DNA of 5,732 bases from Methanobacteriota archaeon (lineage in GTDB: Archaea; Thermoplasmatota; Poseidoniia; Poseidoniales; Thalassarchaeaceae), in the NCBI GenBank assembly GCA_002683155.1, contig NYST01000012.1:4521-10252 (forward strand). Direction: 5' to 3'. Of this stretch, positions 1-5,732 are shown piece by piece. The position numbers were made by a program, and so were the translations under genes. A model generated the notes under the pieces. The model was given only the letters and a program-made list of their open reading frames with translations. It was not told the origin of the DNA and did not search any database. Positions within the stretch are counted from its first letter, which is position 1; every line of letters starts with the position of its first letter.

Positions 1-1703
1 CCAATTCCCAAGGCCAAGCATAAGGCGAAAACCGATATCATTGCAGAAATCAGAGGACTGAAAAGAAGCGCATTTTTAGCTTCAAACTCAAGCCTAAAAT
101 CTGTATCCGACTCTATATCCGATTCCTCCAGGGTAAGTATTTCCATTACGACCCATCTTCTATGCATGTATTCTACTTCATCATTGTCTAGATTGACCCC
201 GTCGAATCCAGACAGCATCCCAGTTCTAATTTCGAATGAAAGGTCCACCTTTTCCCAGTAATCATTCCCCCCGGGCCTGACAAAATCCTCTATCAGAGTC
301 TGTCTTGAATCTCTCTCTATACTGTAACTTGACTCAACATATATTGAAATCTCGTCGGAGTTGAATGCTCTGGATGGCCCCAGATCAATGCTTACTACCA
401 AAGGGCCAAACTCTTGCGGATCAACACCAAATAAGGATTCAGAATTGATCTTTAGACCTTCTGAGAGGAATGACTTCAGATTCGACTTTGAACCCTTGAG
501 GTGACTCTCCAGTGCAGCTAACTCCGTATTGTCAACTCTTGCATTCGACTTCTCCGATGAGCTTACGGTATCTGAAAATGTGTTCAGATTCTTCCACCAG
601 CTCTGGGATCCGAGACTCTTGTTTCCAATATTGTCAAGGCCCCATCTCATCCATTGCGACATTGCACCATCCAGTGAGATAGTGGTCTTTCTTTCTATCG
701 AATTGCCATCGTATTTACAATTGACTTCAACCATAAGCGCCGAGCCACCTGTCCGCGGCGGTTCCTCTTCTGGGTACCAACTATTGTCTCCAGTGTCCTG
801 TCCTAGAGTAATCTCGTGAATCTTATCAACGGTGATAACTAGTGAGTCCTGTAGTGAGATCTGGAAGTCCGTTCTTACAGTGCCCCCAGAACTATCCGGT
901 TCCCAGACAAATGTCACATCTACCCAATCTTCATTAGAATTCACAATCGGGCTTTCAGAAATCTCAACGTTCTGGACCATTAAACTACCAGAGGAACCAG
1001 TCCAAATCTTGTCGCCGAACCCGGAAGTCAGTCTTACTGGGAAGAAAACTAGGTTGCCTTTGACGCTAGCATCACGAATAATCACATCCACTATTGGGAA
1101 TGAAAGTGATATTGCAGCATCAACCTCTTCAGAACCCCAATGGAAAACTATCCCGGACTCACTTCCAGGATTGGAGAAGATCAGACTCCTGACAGAAAAA
1201 ATCACTTCTATCTTCTCGTTTTTGGAGACTTCACCGTCATTTACTTCTACATCCACTTGGAGCTCTCCAGATTCAGAAAGATAGACGGCGGGAATTTGCG
1301 AGGAACTTTCGTATGTGTCACCTCCCACCTTTACGGCCACCGTCGCATTGGCCGATACTCCAGCAGAGTCAGAAACTTCGTATGGGATAGAAAAAGTCCA
1401 TGTCCCGGAAGAGTAACTTGCGGATTCCCCCCATTCAATCAACCAAGAGCCAATTTCTACTTCCCCTAGGACAGAAGAGGTAACTTCGACGGACTTCTTT
1501 TCCTCCAAGTCAGATTTGAAAGGGGTCAGTTGTCCGCTGTCCGGATCACCAATTAGGAAAAGATCGAACTCATCGGGAGACTCGCAGCAAGTATCGTTCT
1601 CACCCGCTTGCGCATTGATTGGGGAGAAAAGAACTAAGATCAGCATTGATGAAAATATGGCCACATGCCTTGATCGGGAACGGTCCACGCTGCTCTGATT
1701 CAT
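1..1703 (-). CDS. Exported, beta-rich protein of unknown function (C-terminus beyond left edge)
   Basis: The minus frame is open without interruption for 567 codons from an ATG at 1703 to the window edge. An in-frame TAG lies two codons upstream (1707-1709), so no earlier start is possible. Residues 1-33 form a signal peptide: a basic stretch with R8, R10, R12 and H13, a hydrophobic core at about 14-30, and an AQA cleavage site before G34. The mature part is rich in Ser, Val, Asp, Glu and Trp, with alternating polar and hydrophobic strands, which suggests stacked Ig-like or similar beta-sandwich domains at about 70-300 and 430-540. A more helical stretch lies at about 392-416. Residues 545-567 are strongly hydrophobic (LISAMISVFALCLALGI), probably the first membrane helix, cut by the edge. 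Cysteines are few: C39, C40 and C329, plus C562 in the helix. Several N-x-S/T sites could be glycosylated. I recognise no catalytic motif or named family. It is probably a membrane-anchored surface protein. It lies 71 bases after gltX and may be transcribed separately. Confidence 0.85.
   Translation of the reverse strand, partial: MNQSSVDRSRSRHVAIFSSMLILVLFSPINAQAGENDTCCESPDEFDLFLIGDPDSGQLTPFKSDLEEKKSVEVTSSVLGEVEIGSWLIEWGESASYSSGTWTFSIPYEVSDSAGVSANATVAVKVGGDTYESSSQIPAVYLSESGELQVDVEVNDGEVSKNEKIEVIFSVRSLIFSNPGSESGIVFHWGSEEVDAAISLSFPIVDVIIRDASVKGNLVFFPVRLTSGFGDKIWTGSSGSLMVQNVEISESPIVNSNEDWVDVTFVWEPDSSGGTVRTDFQISLQDSLVITVDKIHEITLGQDTGDNSWYPEEEPPRTGGSALMVEVNCKYDGNSIERKTTISLDGAMSQWMRWGLDNIGNKSLGSQSWWKNLNTFSDTVSSSEKSNARVDNTELAALESHLKGSKSNLKSFLSEGLKINSESLFGVDPQEFGPLVVSIDLGPSRAFNSDEISIYVESSYSIERDSRQTLIEDFVRPGGNDYWEKVDLSFEIRTGMLSGFDGVNLDNDEVEYMHRRWVVMEILTLEESDIESDTDFRLEFEAKNALLFSPLISAMISVFALCLALGI
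1605..1703 (-). other. Signal peptide coding segment of the exported protein
   Basis: The first 33 codons give a classical tripartite Sec signal: a basic n-region (R8, R10, R12), the hydrophobic core VAIFSSMLILVLFSP, and a small-residue AQA motif directly before G34. No Cys follows the cleavage site at +1, so this is not a lipobox, and no twin-arginine motif precedes the core. The two adjacent cysteines C39 and C40 fall six and seven residues into the mature chain. The cleavage position is inferred from the -3/-1 rule. Confidence 0.8.
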
Positions 1704-1774
1704 ATCCTACCCTTCAATGCGACGCAATTACTGAGGGAAATTTGTACTCTTGCAGACAATTATCAATTTCACGA

Positions 1775-3538
1775 CTAACCATGGAGCCAGACCAATTCCA
1801 CCACTTCGCTGTCAATTCTTTCAATTTTGGCGAAACCGAATCTCTCAAACTGGTAGACATCCCCTAAGCACAATTCAAAATCTTCAATCACACCTTCCAA
1901 TTCCCTGATTTCCTCGCCTTCTGGGACGAACATCTTTGCTCTTCTGGCAATGCCTTCAGGAAGCCAGTGTATTATTGGTCGACCATCGCTCCTATCAAAA
2001 CCTTCAATCTCTGCATTAGATCCTTCAATCTCAATATCGGCGAAGTCTTTCAAACGCAGCTTCCCCTCGGTGAAATCCTCCTCCTGGATGAAAATATGAT
2101 TTCCGACACCCCACTTCCTAGTTCCTGGAATGGCTCCTTCTGGGTGCCGAGGAATGCTTGCTTCAGAGGATGCTTCTTGACTTTGGATCCCGATCAGAAT
2201 GGGGTTGCAGACGAAAAATCTTCTTTCACAAAGCCCGTCAATATTTTTCGAATTGAATGTCTCTAAAGTTTGCATTGAAATAGAAATATCCTTTTGTGTA
2301 AGGCCAATTTCACTCCAAAGAGAAATTAGTGATTCTGGCTCAAAACCCCTTCTTCTTAGTGCCCTCAGAGTAGGTAGGCGCAGATCTTCCCATCCCTCAT
2401 AGTCTCCCTTTTTGATAGAAGATGACATGCCAGATGTAGAAAAACCTCCAAACTCGTGAACCTTCACCCTACCCCAGTAAAGTGTCTCTGGATATTCCCA
2501 ACCGAAGTGTTCGTACAGTAATTTCTGTTTCCTCGTGCTGTCCATTAGATCCTTCCCCCTAATAATGTGCGTAACTCCTTGTTCGTGATCTTCGACAGCA
2601 CTCTGGAAGTCCAATAGAGGCCAAACCTTGTATTTGCTTCCAACTATTGGGTGGGGCGAGTGCTGAATTCTAAGTGCGGGCCAGTCTCTAAGTGCAGGAT
2701 TGGGAAGATCCATGCTCGTTTTTACGCGAACAACGGAACCTCCCTCCATTATCTTGCCCGAATTCATTGATTCCCAATCTTCCAAATTCTCCGAAATAGC
2801 CCTTACCCTGCACGGGCAGTCCATTTTTTCCTCTCTGAATTTCCGAAACTCTTCTGCAGTACACTGACAAACGTATCCGTGCCCGTCAGCAATCATCTTC
2901 TTTGCCTGTTTGAGATATACCGGCATCCTTTCACTAGCTCTAATGACAATATCAGCAGCCCTTCCCGACAACCACTCGAAGTCCTCTTCAATCCAACTAT
3001 ATGCTTCCATCAAAGGAGGTTTGATCTTAGTATCTGTATCGTCAAACCTGAGTACAATTGTCCCCTCGTATTTTTCCGCATAACTGGAATTAATGACTAC
3101 CCCCCTAGAATGACCAATTGTCAATGGCCCATTTGGATTGGGTGCAAATCTAAGTACGACCTTTGACGTATCTCCAGGAAGATCGCGAAGTCCATCTTTC
3201 TTCTTGTGCTTCTCTCTCCGTAGAGCTTCTGGGTCGATTCCTTCAAGCTCATCTCTAACTACCTCGAGTCCCATTTTTTTAGCCAATGAATTAGCCTGTT
3301 CCACTTCGTAATCAATTAGAATCATGAGATCCTTGGCATTAGGGCGGAGGTCAGATCGTTCTCCAAGAACTCTTCCTAGGACACTTCCAGACTTCCCTTC
3401 TCCAGCATATTCTATTGCGTTCTGTAACGCATATTTCCTTACGGTTTGCTTGACCTCTGGACCAAAGTCACCAGCATCTCCCATGTTTCTCGAACAAACC
3501 ACACAATGATTGCATTTCACCGTTCTTGCTAATTCCAT
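1775..3538 (-). CDS. gltX: Glutamyl-tRNA synthetase, archaeal type
   Basis: Attaches glutamate to tRNA-Glu in the cytoplasm. Archaeal members are usually non-discriminating and also load tRNA-Gln for later GatDE amidation. Reading from an ATG at 3538 gives 587 residues. A helical N-terminal domain (KYALQNAIEYAG, 35-46) is followed by the class I Rossmann core with PNPNGPLTIGHSRG at 133-146, then FDDTD at 165-169. A probable zinc site has C224-x-C226 and C241-x-C243. The KMSKS-equivalent region is FSTSGMSSS (366-374), followed by GWEDLRLPTLRALRRRG at 382-398. A beta-barrel anticodon-binding part follows, with NIDGLCERRFFV (432-443) and PRHPEG (463-468). TIGH replaces HIGH, and G370 sits where relatives usually have Lys or Arg after STS. 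The start overlaps the end of rnhB by 10 bases, which suggests coupled translation. An ATG at 3484 would remove an 18-residue extension holding C9, C12 and C15 and would fit the family length better. Neither start has a clear Shine-Dalgarno site. The family call is secure; the start is not. Confidence 0.95.
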   Translation of the reverse strand: MELARTVKCNHCVVCSRNMGDAGDFGPEVKQTVRKYALQNAIEYAGEGKSGSVLGRVLGERSDLRPNAKDLMILIDYEVEQANSLAKKMGLEVVRDELEGIDPEALRREKHKKKDGLRDLPGDTSKVVLRFAPNPNGPLTIGHSRGVVINSSYAEKYEGTIVLRFDDTDTKIKPPLMEAYSWIEEDFEWLSGRAADIVIRASERMPVYLKQAKKMIADGHGYVCQCTAEEFRKFREEKMDCPCRVRAISENLEDWESMNSGKIMEGGSVVRVKTSMDLPNPALRDWPALRIQHSPHPIVGSKYKVWPLLDFQSAVEDHEQGVTHIIRGKDLMDSTRKQKLLYEHFGWEYPETLYWGRVKVHEFGGFSTSGMSSSIKKGDYEGWEDLRLPTLRALRRRGFEPESLISLWSEIGLTQKDISISMQTLETFNSKNIDGLCERRFFVCNPILIGIQSQEASSEASIPRHPEGAIPGTRKWGVGNHIFIQEEDFTEGKLRLKDFADIEIEGSNAEIEGFDRSDGRPIIHWLPEGIARRAKMFVPEGEEIRELEGVIEDFELCLGDVYQFERFGFAKIERIDSEVVELVWLHG

Positions 3539-4266
3539 TCGTCAAGAGCCGATTGGATGCTATTGCCAGCTTCATTGCTTCTTGGTGGAATAGGTATTCG
3601 ATGGTGGCTCAACCATGCCTTCTCAACATTTTTCCACTTTCTTCTAAGGCAATCCTCGGGAGAATCCCTACTACATAGTTCCTCAATTGCAGCCTTTGAT
3701 TTGGGATCCGATGGATATCCTGAGCCTAGATCAATGCCCAATTCTTCGGATAACTTCTCTATAGCACCATCTCTGTTAACTTTAGCAATAATGCTAGCCG
3801 CCCCCGTCACTACATCTTTGGAGTCCATCCTATGCTCGGAGAAGATTTTGAAATCTCCCTCTATCTTTTTCATGGATGAAGACACATTTCTTCCAAAACG
3901 CGCGGCATCTACATCACAAGCATCTAGGAATACGCTGAATCCAAATGAACTAGGAGCCACCTTTGAAATCGCATCAGCAAAAGCCCGAACCTCTAGAGAA
4001 TTAAGAGTTCCAGATTCCATCCACAAATCGATGCTAAGCGCATCGCAGGTGATCAAACCAATTCCCCAATCCCTTTTTTCTGAAATGGCGATAATTTCGG
4101 AGTGTATCGCCTCCCTCTTTCTTTTGGCAAGGTTCTTTGAATCATCTACGCCTAACTCTGTTAGAATCGCCCTATCATCTGCTGGGATAGAGAGTGCACA
4201 CACTACCAAGGGGCCTATGGCTGGCCCCCTTCCTGCTTCATCAACTCCAATGTGGCGGATTCCCAT
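3529..4266 (-). CDS. rnhB: Ribonuclease HII
   Basis: Cleaves the RNA strand of RNA-DNA hybrids and nicks at single ribonucleotides in DNA, so it acts in primer removal and ribonucleotide repair. From the ATG at 4266 the product has 245 residues. Catalytic acids are visible: the DE pair in GVDEAGRGPAIGP (D9, E10), D115 in VFLDACDVD, and D148 in HRMDSKDVV, just before AASIIAKVNRD. Other family marks are DDSKNL (41-46) and GSGYPSDPKS (181-190). After the usual final LRRKWKNV (207-214) there are about 30 extra residues of low conservation. Frame-compatible earlier starts are ATG 4293 and TTG 4296. I chose 4266 because family members usually begin a few residues before the GVDEAGRG motif, and because a TATA-like site at about 4302-4311 would place transcription initiation near 4281, between the candidate starts. 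No strong ribosome site is seen. The gene's stop lies inside the first codons of gltX, so the two are probably one operon. Confidence 0.95.
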   Translation of the reverse strand: MGIRHIGVDEAGRGPAIGPLVVCALSIPADDRAILTELGVDDSKNLAKRKREAIHSEIIAISEKRDWGIGLITCDALSIDLWMESGTLNSLEVRAFADAISKVAPSSFGFSVFLDACDVDAARFGRNVSSSMKKIEGDFKIFSEHRMDSKDVVTGAASIIAKVNRDGAIEKLSEELGIDLGSGYPSDPKSKAAIEELCSRDSPEDCLRRKWKNVEKAWLSHHRIPIPPRSNEAGNSIQSALDEWN

Positions 4267-4300
4267 GTTATCGTCAGCCACGCCAATAGACATCAAGACT

Positions 4301-4312
4301 ATTACTTATAGA
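4301..4312. promoter_or_regulatory. Possible TATA box between divergent rnhB and small ORF
   Basis: This AT-rich patch reads CTATAAGTAA on the minus strand and CTTATAGA on the plus strand. It lies in the only gap between divergently oriented genes. On the minus strand, an initiation site about 26 bases downstream would fall near 4281, about 15 bases before the rnhB ATG at 4266. On the plus strand, initiation near 4334 would precede the small ORF's ATG (4359) by about 25 bases. I see no convincing purine-rich BRE on either side. The assignment rests on motif and spacing alone. Confidence 0.3.
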
Positions 4313-4358
4313 CTCAAAATAGGGAAAGTATCATGCGTGCGTGCTCCGCTCGCAGGCC

Positions 4359-4553
4359 ATGGGACCAATATGGCCCTTCAAGAAGAAGAAACCGGCAAAA
4401 CCGGCTATTTCACGAACAAATTACATGACGAACGTAGTTCAGTATGAGAAGAAATCCGGAAAGAAAGACAGTAAGAATGGAGACAAAAGCCATCTGGAGA
4501 ATAAGAAATTCTTGGATGCAAAGAAACTTTTGTCAAACGATAAAGACGACTAG
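4359..4553 (+). CDS. Possible lysine-rich small protein, unknown function
   Basis: This is a 64-residue plus-strand ORF in the gap between rnhB and pheT, where no minus-strand gene is present, so it is not a shadow of a larger gene. The product opens with MGPIWPFKKKKPAKPAI. About a quarter of all residues are Lys, and it ends in the acidic NDKDD. It has no membrane segment or cysteine and is probably largely disordered or helical. The GPIWPF stretch followed by four lysines could be a short membrane- or nucleic-acid-binding tail, but that is speculation. Codons look coding-like, with AAG and AAA alternating at Lys. A 9-base tandem repeat at 4389-4406 encodes KPAKPA. A GTG at 4341 could add six residues, and an in-frame TAG at 4320 bounds the frame. 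The stop overlaps the convergent pheT stop. I recognise no family. Noncoding sequence remains possible. Confidence 0.5.
   Translation: MGPIWPFKKKKPAKPAISRTNYMTNVVQYEKKSGKKDSKNGDKSHLENKKFLDAKKLLSNDKDD
4550..4553. other. Shared CTAG: overlapping stop codons of convergent genes
   Basis: The palindrome CTAG holds TAG on both strands. Bases 4551-4553 end the plus-strand lysine-rich ORF, and bases 4550-4552 (read as complement) end pheT. If both are translated, the genes meet tail to tail with a 4-base overlap and no space for separate terminators, so each transcript would run into the other gene as antisense. Confidence 0.5.
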
Positions 4554-5732
4554 GAAACCGGATCGGGAATCAGTGTTCCAACTAATTCCAGATTTATTTC
4601 ACCTGCCTGAATTGGGGACTTTATTCCAAATTCCCCGCTCACCTCAGGAGCAATTTCCCCAAATTCCCCGATACTCTTTCCCTTAACCATAATCTGACTC
4701 CCTCTGCCAGTAATCCAAGGCCCATGACCTGGCTCAGTGGGTACGAACTCCACATCCCCATCATTGGCCCCCAGGTCTCTAATTAGAGCCTGCGCAATTC
4801 CCTTTGAAGAAGTGAAACCACTTCCGACTTCCGCACACGTCCAAGCACCTCTTCGACTATTTCTAAAACCCCTAACAACTGTCCCTAATTCATACACCCT
4901 CTGAGGCAATTCGTGATGCCTATTCGCCGCTAGTAGTCTTAGCAATGAAGGGAGAATATTCTGTCTCAGAATTGTGTGTTCTGAAGTTATTGGATTGGAA
5001 ATCAGAGCTATGCCATCTCCCCTGGGCCATCTCACGATTTCAAATTGGTCTCTTTCGTTCGAAAGTGTCAGACTTTGCACTTCCTGAAGTCCGCAGGCCC
5101 TCATACTCTCCCCAAATCTCCTATCTAGATTAGACGAAACGAGGGGTATCGCATCTAGATGCGTCCTCGACAGAATTTCTGGTAGATTTTCGAAACCATA
5201 ACCTATGGCAATATCCTCTACAAGATCAACCGGGTGCATGATGTCACTCCTCCAGCGAGGCATCGAAATAATGTGCTCAATCTCCCCAACAACACAGTCT
5301 GCCCACCTTCCCCTCTCATGGGGGCCATCAGTAACAGTTTGACTTGCCTCTAGTCTTCCACCCATCTTGGCAATTGCTCGTGACAACTCTTCTGAGTCCA
5401 AATCCAAGCCTAGGATCTTTCTAATCAGGCTATCCGGTACACGATGCTTCCGTGCTTCTCCGTTGGGAACTCGAACACATTCATTGTTCGATTCGGTCAA
5501 CTCGATGCTCTCAACCATCCCCCCCCTTTCTGCCAAAGAAAGGCACACCAGTAGTAAGCAAGATTCACATGCCCTAATATCCCAACCAGTTACATCGATG
5601 AAGAAATCTTCAGTCCCCTCATGCACAGTTGTATGGCTTCCGTTAATTATCGGCGGGGATGATAGAAATTTTTCCTGCGAATCCAAAAAAAACGGGAATC
5701 TATCCATCCCCTCCATCAGATGCGAATACTCT
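4550..5732 (-). CDS. pheT: Phenylalanyl-tRNA synthetase beta subunit, archaeal type (N-terminus beyond right edge)
   Basis: Beta chain of the alpha2-beta2 enzyme that charges tRNA-Phe in the cytoplasm; PheS carries the active site. The frame stays open to the right edge (EYSHL precedes the first visible ATG at 5716), so that ATG is internal. There are 393 visible residues, and archaeal PheT is usually about 550, so roughly 150 N-terminal residues lie outside. In order, numbering from the edge: the end of the B3/4 domain with SSPPIING (24-31) and FFIDVTGWD (43-51); a B5 domain around VPDSLIRKILGLDL (98-111); the catalytic-like core with MPRWRSDIMHPVDLVEDIAI (157-176); SNPITSEHTILRQNILPSLL (245-264); YELGTVV (280-286); and a C-terminal IGEFGEIAPEV (354-364). 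GEFG occurs twice, encoded by an identical 10-base string at 4628-4637 and 4661-4670. An A8 run (5685-5692) and a C8 run (5519-5526) keep frame. About 280 bases separate its stop from rnhB, so joint transcription is uncertain. Confidence 0.95.
   Translation of the reverse strand, partial: EYSHLMEGMDRFPFFLDSQEKFLSSPPIINGSHTTVHEGTEDFFIDVTGWDIRACESCLLLVCLSLAERGGMVESIELTESNNECVRVPNGEARKHRVPDSLIRKILGLDLDSEELSRAIAKMGGRLEASQTVTDGPHERGRWADCVVGEIEHIISMPRWRSDIMHPVDLVEDIAIGYGFENLPEILSRTHLDAIPLVSSNLDRRFGESMRACGLQEVQSLTLSNERDQFEIVRWPRGDGIALISNPITSEHTILRQNILPSLLRLLAANRHHELPQRVYELGTVVRGFRNSRRGAWTCAEVGSGFTSSKGIAQALIRDLGANDGDVEFVPTEPGHGPWITGRGSQIMVKGKSIGEFGEIAPEVSGEFGIKSPIQAGEINLELVGTLIPDPVS

Noticed and set aside
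832..1284. 150-codon plus-strand frame (and neighbours at 529-819 and 1140-1469)
   Set aside because: They lie opposite the uninterrupted exported-protein gene, are Ser/Thr-rich as expected from antisense of its codons, and overlap one another in different frames.
1704..1774. Promoter or terminator in the gltX to exported-protein gap
   Set aside because: Minus-strand TACAAATT could be a weak TATA box with a short leader, and GAAGGG lies near the ATG, but neither is close enough to a consensus to list as a feature. No T-run marks the gltX end.
1967..2402. Plus-strand frames opposite the 3' half of gltX
   Set aside because: Antisense to well-conserved GluRS sequence, with no independent coding signal.
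4391..4405. CCGG-CAAAA-CCGG as a hairpin or terminator
   Set aside because: The stem is only four bases and arises from a self-complementary CCGG repeated in the KPAKPA codons. No T-tract follows.
3557..4447. 296-codon open frame on the plus strand, opposite rnhB, with a signal-like hydrophobic start
   Set aside because: The minus strand here encodes RNase HII with all its catalytic motifs. The plus frame shows no recognisable domain and is a long antisense shadow.
1..5732. CRISPR arrays, tRNA or rRNA genes, insertion sequences, long repeats
   Set aside because: No regularly spaced repeats, cloverleaf-like blocks, transposase motifs or terminal inverted repeats were seen on either strand.

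Overview
The window looks like a stretch of an archaeal chromosome. The phenylalanyl-tRNA synthetase beta chain and the glutamyl-tRNA synthetase are both of the archaeal type, and the ribonuclease HII has the archaeal-style GSGYPSDP motif. Clear Shine-Dalgarno sites are scarce, and one gap holds a plausible TATA box. The moderate base composition, together with a large beta-rich secreted protein beside translation genes, would suit a marine Thermoplasmata-related euryarchaeon (Poseidoniales-like). That placement is an inference and cannot be proved from this sequence.

Layout, read in the direction of transcription of the minus strand (right to left). Positions 5732-4550 hold the C-terminal two thirds of pheT, whose 5' end lies beyond the right edge. 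Positions 4549-4267 are a gap on the minus strand. On the plus strand this gap holds a possible 64-residue lysine-rich small protein (4359-4553), whose stop codon overlaps the pheT stop in a shared CTAG. Next come rnhB (about 4266-3529) and gltX (3538-1775), which overlap by 10 bases and are probably co-transcribed. After a 71-base gap, a long exported protein of unknown function begins at 1703 and runs off the left edge. It has a signal peptide and reaches a hydrophobic, probably membrane-spanning segment just at the edge.

Function: pheT and gltX charge tRNAs, and rnhB removes RNA primers and misincorporated ribonucleotides from DNA. This is an ordinary informational cluster. The less ordinary parts are the unrecognised exported protein, the lysine-rich small ORF with its stop-on-stop overlap, and departures from the usual class I signature residues in GluRS together with a CxxCxxC N-terminal extension. 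I see no CRISPR array, insertion sequence, rRNA or tRNA, and no evidence of a new multi-gene system.
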